64,000 nucleotides of DNA, taken from positions 27,512 to 91,511 of the forward strand of contig CAKURH010000002.1 in NCBI GenBank assembly GCA_934675625.1, given 5' to 3'. The notes below the pieces were generated by a model. That model searched no databases. It was not told the origin of the DNA and was given only the letters and a program-made list of their open reading frames with translations. Positions 51,182 to 59,934 of the stretch are shown piece after piece (position 1 is the first letter of the stretch; each line of letters opens with the position of its first letter). This DNA is from an uncultured Kiritimatiellota bacterium (lineage in GTDB: Bacteria > Verrucomicrobiota > Kiritimatiellia > RFP12 > UBA1067). Position numbers and translations under genes: made by a program.

Positions 51182-51740
51182 TGTAGGCGTTGTAGAGGTT
51201 CATCGCGCGGTCGGGGCCGCTGCGAACGACTTCCGCCGCCGCCTTCACGGCTTCGGCGACGACGCGATCCATGACCTTGCGCGTCTCGGGGTCGAACTTG
51301 CCGAGGACATGGGCGATGACGTCCGACCTGTCCTTGCCGACGCCGATCTTGAGACGCGCGAAATCCGGCGTGCCAAGGCGCTCGATGATGTTCCGAACGC
51401 CGTTGTGCCCGCCGCAGCTGCCGCCCTTGCGGATGCGCAGACGGCCGACGGCGAGGTCGATGTCATCCTGGATGACGAGGAGGTCGGCCGCCGTCGCGTT
51501 GTGGTACTTCACGATGGGCGCGACCGACTCGCCGGAGAGGTTCATGAACGTCTGGGGCTTGACGAGAAGCGTCGGCACGCCGGCGATGGCGACCTTCGCC
51601 ATCAGGCACTTGTACTGCCGCTTCTCCTCCCATGCGACGCCCGCCGCCGCCGCGAGGGCATCGACCGCCTCGAAGCCGACGGAGTGGGGCGTGTTGGCGT
51701 ACTGCGCGCCGGGATTGCCGAGTCCTGCAATGATCTTCAT
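51168..51740 (-). CDS. pth: Peptidyl-tRNA hydrolase
   Basis: Pth recycles peptidyl-tRNA dropped by ribosomes. The 190-aa product has MKIIAGLGNPGAQYANTPHSVGFEAVD (catalytic His 19 or so; the canonical NTRHNVG is here NTPHSVG), KPQTFMNLSGESV, VIQDDIDLAVGRLRIRKGGSCGGHNG and a basic C-terminal helix. Length and motifs are normal. A TATGGTATAAT promoter lies 26 nt upstream of ATG 51740, and hydF is cotranscribed downstream. Confidence 0.95.
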   Translation of the reverse strand: MKIIAGLGNPGAQYANTPHSVGFEAVDALAAAAGVAWEEKRQYKCLMAKVAIAGVPTLLVKPQTFMNLSGESVAPIVKYHNATAADLLVIQDDIDLAVGRLRIRKGGSCGGHNGVRNIIERLGTPDFARLKIGVGKDRSDVIAHVLGKFDPETRKVMDRVVAEAVKAAAEVVRSGPDRAMNLYNAYNALA

Positions 51741-51766
51741 CTCGATAGGGTTCCCTTTGGCGGAAG

Positions 51767-51829
51767 ATTATACCATAATTGCGGACGACGGTCGGCGCGG
51801 AAGCGCAAGCCGCCGAAATTTGATATAAT
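51767..51829. promoter_or_regulatory. Divergent promoter pair for pth-hydF and the flippase operon
   Basis: Minus-strand GGTATAAT (51767-51772 is the hexamer) serves pth. Plus-strand TTTGATATAAT (hexamer 51824-51829) serves the flippase, whose ATG is only 10 nt further. The two -10 boxes are about 50 bp apart. Confidence 0.68.
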
Positions 51830-51839
51830 CCGCAGTCAG

Positions 51840-53174
51840 ATGCTGAATCGTCTTCATGCCAAGCTCGGCGACTTCTGGTGGTATTCGCTGATGATCTTCG
51901 TCGCCTGCCGGTCGGGCGACGTCATTCAGGCGTTCATCGGCCTCTGGCTCGTGCCGAAGTACGTCGGGCCGGAGGAGCTGGGGGCCGTCCTGCCGCTCCA
52001 GCAGCTGACGTCGTTCCTGACCGTGCCGCTCGCCATTCTCGCGACCGTCTTCGCGAAGTACGTGAGCGTCTACGCGACGCGCGGCGAGTACGGCAAGGTC
52101 AAGGGCTTCATCCGCGACGTCTTCACCGCGACGGCCGTCCTCTTCGCCCTCTGCATCGGCGGGGCCTACCTCGTCATGCCGTTCTTCTACGAGCGCCTGC
52201 GCATCGCCTCCGGCTCGCTGACGCTCCTCATCCTCCTGTGCGGGCTGGCCACCAACGTCAGCACGGTCGTCACGAGCGCGCAGCAGGGCCTCAAGCGCTT
52301 CAAGACCCTGTCGGCGATGAACGTCATCAGCGCGCCGATCCGGCTCGTGACGCTCCTCGTCGCAATGCCCTATCGCGCGCTCTCCGGCTACCTGCTCGGC
52401 CAGACGACGCCGCCGGCGACGACGTCGCTCCTGTCCGTCCTCGACATCCGGAAGGCACTCAAGGGCCATGCGCCCGACGCGGCCTGGCGGCGCGACCTGC
52501 CGGAGATCGGGCGCTACCTCGCGCCCTTTGCCGTCTGCACGCTTGTCGGGACTTTCGCCGGCACCATGACGGCGACCGTCTACCGCCAGCGGCTTCCCGA
52601 GGCCGAGTCCGCCGCCTACTACATGCTGACGCGCTTCTCGGACATGGTGGGCTTCGTCTCGGCGTCCTTCTCCCTGATCCTCTTCCCGCTCGCGTCCGAG
52701 GCGCACGAGCGGGGCCGCGAGAACCGCCGGCTTCTCGGGCAGACCGTCCTCGCCACGCTCGGCAGCGGCGTCCTGCTCGCCCTCGCGTTCGCGCTCGCGG
52801 CGCGGCCGCTCTTCGCGCTGACCGAGACGTGGCGCGCGTACCTGCCATACGTTTACCTCCTGCCCATCCTCACGTTCTCGAACGGGTTCGGGCTCTCCGC
52901 CGGGGCGATCGCCAATTATGAGCTTGCCTGCGGACGGTTCGGTGCGCTGGCCCTCATGGTCCTCCTCAATCTCGCCTACGCGGCGCTGCTCATCGCCTTC
53001 ACCGGCTACGAAGCCTTCAGGGGGCTTGCGCCCGACGCGCTCGTGGACTGGATGGCCTCCCAGCACGTCGCCCGCCTTTCGACGCTCGTCTACCTGTCGC
53101 TGGCCTTCGGGCTGCTCCTGCTGTCCGCGATGGCCGCGTTCTCCTTGTGTCGCACGAAAGGCCGCCACGCATGA
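51840..53174 (+). CDS. Polysaccharide flippase-like membrane protein (Wzx/MVF superfamily)
   Basis: A 444-aa integral membrane protein with about 12 hydrophobic segments, in the pattern of lipid-linked oligosaccharide flippases: FIGLWLVPKYVGPEELGAVLPLQQL at the start, TSAQQGLKRFKTLSAMNVISAPIRL, and AESAAYYMLTRFSDMVGFVSASFSLILFPLASEAHERG in the middle. It is the first gene of a glycosyltransferase operon, which fits export of an undecaprenyl-linked glycan. The start overlaps nothing; ATG 51840 is 10 nt after its -10. The stop overlaps the next gene (ATGA). Confidence 0.8.
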   Translation: MLNRLHAKLGDFWWYSLMIFVACRSGDVIQAFIGLWLVPKYVGPEELGAVLPLQQLTSFLTVPLAILATVFAKYVSVYATRGEYGKVKGFIRDVFTATAVLFALCIGGAYLVMPFFYERLRIASGSLTLLILLCGLATNVSTVVTSAQQGLKRFKTLSAMNVISAPIRLVTLLVAMPYRALSGYLLGQTTPPATTSLLSVLDIRKALKGHAPDAAWRRDLPEIGRYLAPFAVCTLVGTFAGTMTATVYRQRLPEAESAAYYMLTRFSDMVGFVSASFSLILFPLASEAHERGRENRRLLGQTVLATLGSGVLLALAFALAARPLFALTETWRAYLPYVYLLPILTFSNGFGLSAGAIANYELACGRFGALALMVLLNLAYAALLIAFTGYEAFRGLAPDALVDWMASQHVARLSTLVYLSLAFGLLLLSAMAAFSLCRTKGRHA

Positions 53175-54457
53175 ACGTTCTCCTTATCACGAACGAACTC
53201 GGCTATCGCGGCACGCCGCGGTTCCTCGTCAACTGCGCGGCCCTGGCGCGCCAAGCCGGGCACCAGGCCCTTGTCTGGGGCCTCCAAGAGGGCGGCGCGG
53301 CCGAGAGGGCCTGTGCCGAACACGGCATCCCCGTGCGCATCGGGCTCGACGCCCTCGACGACGCCCTCGCCTTCGCCCCGCACGTCGTCCACGTCCACCG
53401 CGCGGGCGGCGTCTCCGACCGCGACACCGCGCTTCTCCGCGTCCTCAAGCGAAAGACGGGCTGCCGAATCCTGGAAACGAACGTCTTCGGTTCGGCGGAC
53501 CTGACCGTCCCCGACCCCATCGACCTGCACGCCCACATCTCGCGCTGGGACCTCTGGCGCTGGCGGCGGTGGCTCTGGCCCTTCCGGCGGCCGGCCATCT
53601 ACCTTCCCTATTGCGTGGACACGGCGGCGTTCCGCCCCGTGCCGCCCGACGCTTTCCGCCGCGCGCACGGAATCCCCGGCGAGGCCCTCGTCGTCGGGCG
53701 CATCGGCAAGACGGACTGGGCCGAGCTTCGCAAGGCCGTGATTCCGGCCCTTCGGGACTGCCCGCGCGTCGTCTTCGTGTCCGTCGACGACTATTCCGGC
53801 GCGGCGGAAGACTTCGCCAGCTGGCCGGCCGGCTGCCGCGCGCGCGTCGTCCGCGTCCCCGCGCTTCGCGGCGCGGATGCGCTCTCGGCCTTCTACTCGG
53901 CCTGCGACCTCACGCTGAACTTCTCGCCCATCGGCGAGTCGTTTGGCTACGTCGTCGCCGAGGCCATGGCCTGCGGCACGCCCGTCATCGCGCACTCGAA
54001 ACCGCGAAACGACAACGCCCAGGTCGAGATCGCCGACGCCCGGTTCGGGTCCTATCCCGTCAGCACGGCCGAAGCGGCCTTCGGGGTCATCCGGGCCTGT
54101 GCGGACACGCCGCCCGCACCTGAGCAGAGCGAACGCTGCCGCGACAGCATCATCCGCCGTTATTCGCTCGACGTCTTCGCCCCGCGCCTCGACCTCGCGT
54201 ATCGGACGCTCGCCGAGACGAAATGTCGTGGCCGCGCCCTCGAACGTACGTTCGCCCGGCTCGGTTTCGAGACCGACATCCCGAATTCCGAAATCACCGA
54301 ACGCCTCGGGCGCGTGGTGGGCGAACGACCGTCGGCCGTCGCGCGCGTCAAGGCGCGCCTCGCCCATTCGCTCCCCAACGCCCTTCGGCTTCAGCGCATC
54401 TGCCGCCGCGACTTCCCCGACCGCGTGCCGGACGAGCTCAAGGAGAGGCTGACATGA
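53171..54457 (+). CDS. Glycosyltransferase, GT4-like (GT-B fold)
   Basis: A 428-aa cytoplasmic glycosyltransferase. The N-terminal domain starts MNVLLITNELGYRGTPRFLVNCAAL and the C-terminal donor domain contains the GT-B nucleotide-sugar motif (FSPIGESFGYVVAEAMACGTPVIAHSKPRNDNAQVEI). GESFG and the E-x7-E pattern are typical of GT4. The last 100 residues form a helical tail that most GT4 enzymes lack. It overlaps the flippase and GT17 genes by ATGA junctions. Donor and acceptor sugars cannot be read. Confidence 0.82.
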   Translation: MNVLLITNELGYRGTPRFLVNCAALARQAGHQALVWGLQEGGAAERACAEHGIPVRIGLDALDDALAFAPHVVHVHRAGGVSDRDTALLRVLKRKTGCRILETNVFGSADLTVPDPIDLHAHISRWDLWRWRRWLWPFRRPAIYLPYCVDTAAFRPVPPDAFRRAHGIPGEALVVGRIGKTDWAELRKAVIPALRDCPRVVFVSVDDYSGAAEDFASWPAGCRARVVRVPALRGADALSAFYSACDLTLNFSPIGESFGYVVAEAMACGTPVIAHSKPRNDNAQVEIADARFGSYPVSTAEAAFGVIRACADTPPAPEQSERCRDSIIRRYSLDVFAPRLDLAYRTLAETKCRGRALERTFARLGFETDIPNSEITERLGRVVGERPSAVARVKARLAHSLPNALRLQRICRRDFPDRVPDELKERLT

Positions 54458-55464
54458 TCTACGACTGCTTCAGCTTCTTCAACGAGCTGGACCTGCTGGA
54501 GATCCGGCTGAACATCCTGAAGGACGCGGTCGATCGCTTTGTCCTGGTCGAGGCGACCCGGACCTATCGCGGAAAGGCAAAGCCCTTGAATTTTGCCGAC
54601 AACAAGGAACGCTTCGCGCCTTTCCTCGACAAGATCATCCATGTCGTCGTCGATGACTTCGCCCCCGTCGAGTCCTACATCGCCTCGCCGTCGTCAGACC
54701 CCAAGAGATGGGCATGGGCCTATGAGAACTACCAGCGGCACGCGATTAGCCGAGGGCTTGCCGAACTCAGGGACGACGACGTGCTCATCGTGTCCGACCT
54801 GGACGAGATCCCTTCGGCTGCCGCCGTCAGGAAAGCCGCCCGGGACGCGCAAGACGGCAAGGTGCGGATGCTGCAGCTGAGCCATCGGTCCTTCTACCTT
54901 AACTTCTGCAACTTCTCAATGCCGCGCTGGGAGTGGGGGCCGATGGTCCTGTCCGGCAGGGCCTTCCGTGACCCGAAGACCTACCAGAAGATGCGGAAAG
55001 GCGACTGGTCCGTCAAGGAGGTCCTGACGTCCTTCCCCTCTCCGCATCTCCTTCGCCCCTTGAAGCCCGACAGGATCGTGCGAAACGCCGGCTGGCACTT
55101 CAGCTTCATGGGCGGCATGGAGATGATCCTGCGCAAGCTCGCCAGCTTCGCCCATGCCGAATATTCGACCGGTCGGTTCGCGGACGCCAATCACGTCAGG
55201 CACGTCATCGAGAACGGCGGCGACCTGTTCGGACTCGGCGACCGATATTACGCAGTCCCCGCCGAGCGATGCCTGCCGCCATTCATTCTCCGGCATCCGG
55301 AAAAGTTCGCCGCGCTCATCTATCCGACGCCCAGAGCCTATCTGAGGAAAACCCGATTGAGAAAGGCGGGCGCAACGGTCTTCTACATCCTTCGCACCGT
55401 CACGCCACCGAGAATCAAGCATGCAATCTACCGACTCATCCATACATGTCGCGCTCGCCGCTGA
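54454..55464 (+). CDS. GT17-family glycosyltransferase (N-acetylglucosaminyltransferase-like)
   Basis: A 336-aa enzyme of family GT17, first known from the eukaryotic beta-1,4-mannosyl-glycoprotein N-acetylglucosaminyltransferase III. The start MIYDCFSFFNELDLLEIRLN, LVEATRTYRGKAKPL, WAYENYQRHAISRGLAELRDDDVLIVSDLDEIPS (the DLDEIP acidic metal motif) and GWHFSFMGG are diagnostic. It likely adds GlcNAc or a related sugar to the repeat unit. ATG 54454 overlaps the previous stop. The last 44 bases overlap the next gene. Confidence 0.85.
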   Translation: MIYDCFSFFNELDLLEIRLNILKDAVDRFVLVEATRTYRGKAKPLNFADNKERFAPFLDKIIHVVVDDFAPVESYIASPSSDPKRWAWAYENYQRHAISRGLAELRDDDVLIVSDLDEIPSAAAVRKAARDAQDGKVRMLQLSHRSFYLNFCNFSMPRWEWGPMVLSGRAFRDPKTYQKMRKGDWSVKEVLTSFPSPHLLRPLKPDRIVRNAGWHFSFMGGMEMILRKLASFAHAEYSTGRFADANHVRHVIENGGDLFGLGDRYYAVPAERCLPPFILRHPEKFAALIYPTPRAYLRKTRLRKAGATVFYILRTVTPPRIKHAIYRLIHTCRARR

Positions 55465-56485
55465 TGATAATTACTTCAAGGGGCTGATCGTCACGGCATG
55501 GTCCATCGCGGCCAATTGCGCCCCCTCGCGGCACGTGACGATCCACGTCCTCGACGGCGGAATCTCCGACGCGAACTGGCGCGACCTGCTTGCCGCCACC
55601 CATCCGTTCAACTGCACCCTTGACCGGATCGCGGTCAACCCAAACGCCTCGTTCGACGGTCTGGGAGAATGGCACGGCGCGAGCAAGATGACGTATGCGC
55701 GCCTTCTGCTGCCTACGCTTCTGCGAGACATCAGGCACGTCATCTATTCCGATGTCGATTTCGTCTGGCTCGGCGACATTTCAAAGCTGTGGGACTTAGC
55801 CGACAAGGACCTCATTCTGCAATATGTCCCCGAAAGGACGAAAGGCCGTGAAGTCGGCGCGGTTGAACGCGCGTGGATTGAGAGCCGAGGCTTTACGCTC
55901 ACGCCCGGCAAATACTTCTGCGCCGGGATGATCGTCATGAACCTCGCCCTGTTCAGGAAAGAGAACCTTCATGCCAAGATCCTGAAGTTCCTCTCCGACA
56001 ACGACGGCACCGCGCCCTTCGTCGACCAGACCGCGCTGAACGTCTTCATGGACAAGAGAACCGACACCGGCGAACTTCCGCAGAACTGGCAAGCGGAAAC
56101 CGGCAACCCGGAAGAATGCAGCAAAGACGTCGATCTGGCCATACACTTCCCGAGCGACACGCCGTGGAAATCCCTTCACATGGCGAACCACCTTCTCACC
56201 GAGCCGCACATCCTCTGGCATACGATCTACGCCCACATTTATGGCACGACCGTCTGGCGGTCGCTCCGATCGTGCAACTCCGCGCTCGACATCGTGTTCT
56301 GCCGCGCCCTTTACCTGCTGGCGTCAAACCTCGGAATCGTTCGGGCGTTTCTTCGCACCTACCTCCGCATCACCGGGAAGAAGGGCGGAATCCCCTACTT
56401 GGAACCGTATCTTCACAAGATCACGTTCGCCCGGTTCCCGACGTTTCGCGACATAAAGGCCAGCTTCCCGGCTGATCCTGCGTGA
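55421..56485 (+). CDS. GT8-family glycosyltransferase
   Basis: A 354-aa GT-A enzyme of family GT8 (glycogenin/LPS glucosyl- or galactosyltransferase group). IHVALAADDNYFKGLIVTAWSIA, the DxD motif YSDVDFVWLGD at about residue 110, KYFCAGMIVMNLALFRKENL and FVDQTALNVFMDK match the family. A C-terminal helical tail of about 80 residues is extra. Codon and base use is less GC-rich than the core genes, as in many surface polysaccharide loci. It ends the plus-strand operon; an opposing operon begins 75 nt later. Confidence 0.85.
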   Translation: MQSTDSSIHVALAADDNYFKGLIVTAWSIAANCAPSRHVTIHVLDGGISDANWRDLLAATHPFNCTLDRIAVNPNASFDGLGEWHGASKMTYARLLLPTLLRDIRHVIYSDVDFVWLGDISKLWDLADKDLILQYVPERTKGREVGAVERAWIESRGFTLTPGKYFCAGMIVMNLALFRKENLHAKILKFLSDNDGTAPFVDQTALNVFMDKRTDTGELPQNWQAETGNPEECSKDVDLAIHFPSDTPWKSLHMANHLLTEPHILWHTIYAHIYGTTVWRSLRSCNSALDIVFCRALYLLASNLGIVRAFLRTYLRITGKKGGIPYLEPYLHKITFARFPTFRDIKASFPADPA

Positions 56486-56560
56486 CGGCCGACGGCCCGT
56501 CCCGGAACGTCTCGCCGCGGTCTTCGGCCGCGCGCCGCGTATAGTCCTGAAGCGTCATCG

Positions 56561-57550
56561 TCAAATCCTGAACAGGGCCGGGAACCGCCGCTCCACCCAA
56601 TGCGCGAACGGCACAATCCATCCGCCCAGCGCCCGTGCGGCGCGGCTGCGGCGCGCGACATTCCCCCACACCGTGAGCGCGCGCGGCACATAGCCGGCAC
56701 TGCGGTTGGCATGACGGCGGTCGGCCGTCTCGTCGGCCGCGACGCGCAGCGGATGGCTCAAGGGGAACTCAAGAGCGCCTGTCGACACAAAATGCGGCAC
56801 GTCGTAGACGAAGCCGCCCGTATGCGACGCGCCGGCCTCGTGCCCGACGTTCGAGACGAGATTCACACGCGGCACGGCGCACAGCCATTTGTTCGCGGCC
56901 ATCGCCACGCACCACTGGATGTCCCACGTCGTCGGGTTCTCGATGACGCCCCGCAGATACTTGCGCCAGTAGCGCCGGAACTTGTCAGGGCGCGGCGCAT
57001 GCAGAATCTCCTCGACCGTCTCGCGATAGCGCGCCAATGAGCCGTCGTACGCGCGCCACGCCCGCCGCCACGTCGCCCACCCCCAGATGTGGACATGGCG
57101 CGAGAAATGATAGGATGCGCACGGATCGCTCTGATACCCGTAGAAATTGTCGCCCGAAATCATGCCGACGCGCGGCTCATCGCGGTAGCGTCGCAGCAGT
57201 TCAGACGCGAAGCGCAGGAAGTCGGCGGTCGGCGCACAGTCGTCTTCGAGGATGAGGCCCTCGCCCGCCGCGTCCAAAAACCACGAAATCGCCTCCGGCG
57301 GCGCGAAGCGGCAACCGCGATTCGCGTCGAGAAAGCGCGTCTGAAGGTCGCACGGCCAATCGACGGCCGCGACTGCCGCGCGCGTTCGCGCAACGATCTC
57401 GGCTTCGCCCAGCCTGTCGGGGCGCGGGCCATCGACGGCCACAAAGAGCCGGCGCGGCTTCACGGCGCGAAGGCGGTCAACCTGGGCTTTCAGCCGTTCG
57501 GGGCGGTTGAAGCCAATCAGCAAAACGGGCGCGCAATCGAATTCAGCCAT
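56561..57550 (-). CDS. GT-A type glycosyltransferase (nucleotide-diphospho-sugar transferase-like)
   Basis: A 329-aa protein. APVLLIGFNRPERLKAQVDRL near the start, VAVDGPRP, the EDDCAPTADFLRFASELLRRY acidic segment and MISGDNFYG fit the GT-A fold family often annotated as nucleotide-diphospho-sugar or HlpA-like transferases. HVHIWGWATWRRAW is a characteristic Trp-rich motif of this family. Start ATG 57550 lies inside the end of the transposase-like gene (8-nt overlap). Last gene of the minus-strand operon; function inside polysaccharide synthesis is inferred. Confidence 0.72.
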   Translation of the reverse strand: MAEFDCAPVLLIGFNRPERLKAQVDRLRAVKPRRLFVAVDGPRPDRLGEAEIVARTRAAVAAVDWPCDLQTRFLDANRGCRFAPPEAISWFLDAAGEGLILEDDCAPTADFLRFASELLRRYRDEPRVGMISGDNFYGYQSDPCASYHFSRHVHIWGWATWRRAWRAYDGSLARYRETVEEILHAPRPDKFRRYWRKYLRGVIENPTTWDIQWCVAMAANKWLCAVPRVNLVSNVGHEAGASHTGGFVYDVPHFVSTGALEFPLSHPLRVAADETADRRHANRSAGYVPRALTVWGNVARRSRAARALGGWIVPFAHWVERRFPALFRI

Positions 57551-59012
57551 GGCAGAGCCTTTCAGCACGACGTTCGCCGCCGTTCCCCGAAGCTCGCGCT
57601 TCGGGCACAGGACAGACTCGCGCTTCGGGCGCGGGGCAGGCGCACGGGCGAGGCGCAAGATTGACCGCCGCGCGCGCCCAATCATCGACCTCGGCGAACG
57701 TTACGCCGCGATAGCTGATCTTCGCCGCGCCGCCGAGAGCCATCGTCGAATCGAGGGCCACCGCCGAACCGGGGGCCCCGTCGCGCGCGCCCGGTTTCGA
57801 GCCGCGCGAGGCCCCCGTTCCCGTGGCGGCGCGCGACGCCCCCTGTCCCGTGCCGAAAGCGCGCGCTTTCGGCGCCCCCTCCGCAAGCGCCTGGGCGAGG
57901 CGGTTCAAGACAAGCGCGTCGCGCCGCGTCATCGGCTTTTCGCCCAATACGTGCGGCCACGCCGCCGGCGCGAGCATCAAGAGCCGCCCAGCGGCGCAGG
58001 CGTCGAAATGCCGCCCGCCCGGCTTTTCGAGCGGCGCAAAGCCCTTGTTGCGCAAGACGACGAGCGGCAGGCCCTCGGCAAAGGCCCGGCGCGCGATTTC
58101 GCGCTCGCCCTCGCTCACGCACGGCGAGAGCAGCACCGCGCCCTGCCGCGCCCGCGCGAGCAGCGCTTCGGCTTTCGCCGTGAACGCCGCGCTTTCCTGC
58201 GCGACCAGCGGCTCGCCCGCCGCGTCGCGCGCGATCTTGAGCCCACCGCCCGCCTTCGGCTCGCGGCGATAGGCGAAGTCGCGCCGCGAGACCTGAACCT
58301 GAACGAGCGGGCGGTCGAGCAGGAATCGGTTGCCAAGGGCCGCGAACGCGCCGACAACGCCCAGCGACGGCAGGGGGCGGCGCAGCGCGGCGACGGCGCG
58401 AAAGAGATCGGGGAAGAGCCGCTTGACCGCGAGCCGGCGCGGGTTGTCGCGCAGGTAGTTGAACATCGCGTCGAGCTGCCCCGCGCGAAAGAGAATCGAG
58501 TCTTGAAAGCCAGGCGCCCAGAGGCGGGGAGCCCCCGAAGCTCGCGCTTCGGGCACCGAACAAGCCTGCCTGTTCCGTTCCGAGGGCGCCTTGTCCTGTG
58601 CCGAGAGCGCCTTGTTCCGTTCCGAGAGCGCAAGCTCTCGGTAAATCTTCTCACACCCCGTCTTGAACCCACCGATCGCGTTGCCGAGCGGCTTCGCCAT
58701 CGGCCGCGTCACCTCAAGAATCGCGTGCAGATGATCGGGCATCAGCTGGCAGAAAAGCGGTTTGATCTCGGGCGTGAAGTCGCCCAGCCGCTTCCAGTGC
58801 GCGAGAATCGCCACGCCCAGTTCGCTCGGCTCGACGCGCGCCGTCACCGCCTCGGGCGGCGCCTTCGGATCGTCGATCACGAGCCGCCCCAGCAGGGGCC
58901 GCGCGCGGTCGGCCTGGACGAGCGTCACCTGGTAGATCGCCCGCTGGCGGTAGTCCCAGCCGTCGCACCGCCGCGTCATGCGGTGAACCGTCTCGCGGCG
59001 CGCCTCAGGCAT
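57543..59012 (-). CDS. RAYT-like Y1 transposase protein embedded in the glycosyltransferase operon
   Basis: A 489-aa protein of the Y1/REP-associated tyrosine transposase type: RAIYQVTLVQADRARPLLGRL, then FCQLMPDHLHAILEVTRPM (the HUH-like HxH motif in MPDHLH), NAIGGFKTGC, LWAPGFQDSIL and MFNYLRDNPRRLAVKRLFPDLF. The C-terminal half is long and has no known domain. Between KIYREL and LWAPGF, and again at the C-terminus, sit repeat-derived segments (ALSERN, KALSAQD, KAPSERN; CPVPEARASG). The start ATG overlaps the upstream glycosyltransferase stop by 8 nt, and its own stop overlaps the downstream start by 8 nt, so it is translated as part of the operon. A domesticated role or recent repeat activity are both possible. 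Confidence 0.72.
   Translation of the reverse strand: MPEARRETVHRMTRRCDGWDYRQRAIYQVTLVQADRARPLLGRLVIDDPKAPPEAVTARVEPSELGVAILAHWKRLGDFTPEIKPLFCQLMPDHLHAILEVTRPMAKPLGNAIGGFKTGCEKIYRELALSERNKALSAQDKAPSERNRQACSVPEARASGAPRLWAPGFQDSILFRAGQLDAMFNYLRDNPRRLAVKRLFPDLFRAVAALRRPLPSLGVVGAFAALGNRFLLDRPLVQVQVSRRDFAYRREPKAGGGLKIARDAAGEPLVAQESAAFTAKAEALLARARQGAVLLSPCVSEGEREIARRAFAEGLPLVVLRNKGFAPLEKPGGRHFDACAAGRLLMLAPAAWPHVLGEKPMTRRDALVLNRLAQALAEGAPKARAFGTGQGASRAATGTGASRGSKPGARDGAPGSAVALDSTMALGGAAKISYRGVTFAEVDDWARAAVNLAPRPCACPAPEARVCPVPEARASGNGGERRAERLCHG
57586..57605. repeat. REP-like palindrome, copy 1
   Basis: CCCGAAGC-TCGC-GCTTCGGG, a perfect 8-bp stem with a 4-nt loop, in the last codons of the RAYT-like gene. 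A second half-copy (CTCGCGCTTCGGGC) follows at 57616-57630. Confidence 0.85.
57852..57873. repeat. REP-like palindrome, variant
   Basis: GCCGAAAGC-GCGC-GCTTTCGGC, a 9-bp perfect stem inside the RAYT-like coding region, related in form to the CCCGAAGC palindromes. Confidence 0.75.
58534..58553. repeat. REP-like palindrome, copy 2
   Basis: Identical 20-nt palindrome to the one at 57586-57605, including the flanking GGCAC, 950 bp apart and within the same gene. Confidence 0.85.
58571..58641. repeat. Three 21-bp tandem repeats ending in a palindrome inside the RAYT-like gene
   Basis: Units 58571-58591, 58592-58612 and 58613-58633 each read TGTYCYGTKCCGAGRGCGCNN and keep the frame, giving heptapeptide repeats. 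The array ends with CCGAGAGC-GCAA-GCTCTCGG (58622-58641). Confidence 0.8.
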
Positions 59013-59934
59013 GGCGCAGCCTCCAGAGCGCCCCCTCGGCGAGATAGAGCGGGTATTCGAGCGCGATCTTCGCGCGCGCGGCAAGCCCCGGGCGGCACGG
59101 CGCGAGGCTCTGGACGAACGGCACGATCTTCGCCGCGTCTTCGACCCAACGCGCCCGGAGGCGCGCGACCGCCGCGCCGACGCCCGCCCGCGCCCGCGCG
59201 ACCCGTTCCGGCGCAATGCGCGCGGGGCGGTCAAAATCGACGAGAAGGCCGCTTTCGCCGTCGACGATGTACTCGTTCATCGTCGCGTCGTTGTGCGCGA
59301 CAACGCACTTGCCCATCGCCATCGCCTCCAAGAACACCATGCCGATGCCCTCCTTGCGGCGCGGCGCAAGGACGACGCCGCAGGATGCCAAGCGCGCCAG
59401 ATAGTCGGCGCGCGGCAGGAACTCGTTCGCCCCCTTGACGACGAGCGTATAGCCGTCAGATGCCGGGAACATCCTCTCGGCCTGTTCGCGCGACACGCCG
59501 CCGCGCTCCCACAGGAAGACGCGCTTCGGATCGCCCGCCGCCTGCGGCAGCGCCGCCGGATCCGGGAAGTAGCGCACGTCAAGCAGATTCGTCACGCCGC
59601 ACCGCCGCGCGTGCGCCGACACCTTCCCGCAGAACGAGACGACGCCCATGCCGCTCGCGGCAAGGCGCCGCCACTGCCAGACGCTGCCCCATTCGTTGTC
59701 GTACATCGGCACGAACACGTTGACCTTGCCGGGAAAGAAAAAGCGTCCGCGCGCAACCGGGAACTCCCAAATGACGGCGGCATCGTTCGTACCCATCCTC
59801 GCCGCCGCGCCCGTCTGATAGGCTTTCTGATAATGACATTCCGAGACCTCGAATGCGCGGCGCAGAATTTCCACGAAGAACGCTGCAGAGGCCGTCGCCT
59901 GGTGACACGCATGGTCAATGAAGAGCAATTTCAT
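59005..59934 (-). CDS. Glycosyltransferase, GT4-like
   Basis: A 309-aa enzyme. KLLFIDHACHQATASAAFFVEILRRAF is the N-terminal Rossmann start and KEGIGMVFLEAMAMGKCVVAHNDATMNEYIVDGESGLLVDF the donor-binding motif of GT4 (E-x7-E and the NEYI...G.LV pattern). It is shorter than usual (about 370 aa) in the N-terminal domain. ATG 59934 overlaps the upstream glycosyltransferase stop (ATGA). Its stop codon lies within the start of the RAYT-like gene. Confidence 0.8.
   Translation of the reverse strand: MKLLFIDHACHQATASAAFFVEILRRAFEVSECHYQKAYQTGAAARMGTNDAAVIWEFPVARGRFFFPGKVNVFVPMYDNEWGSVWQWRRLAASGMGVVSFCGKVSAHARRCGVTNLLDVRYFPDPAALPQAAGDPKRVFLWERGGVSREQAERMFPASDGYTLVVKGANEFLPRADYLARLASCGVVLAPRRKEGIGMVFLEAMAMGKCVVAHNDATMNEYIVDGESGLLVDFDRPARIAPERVARARAGVGAAVARLRARWVEDAAKIVPFVQSLAPCRPGLAARAKIALEYPLYLAEGALWRLRHA

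Noticed and set aside
57543..59012. RAYT-like gene as an intact insertion sequence
   Set aside because: No terminal inverted repeats or target duplications flank it, and its ends are defined by operon overlaps.
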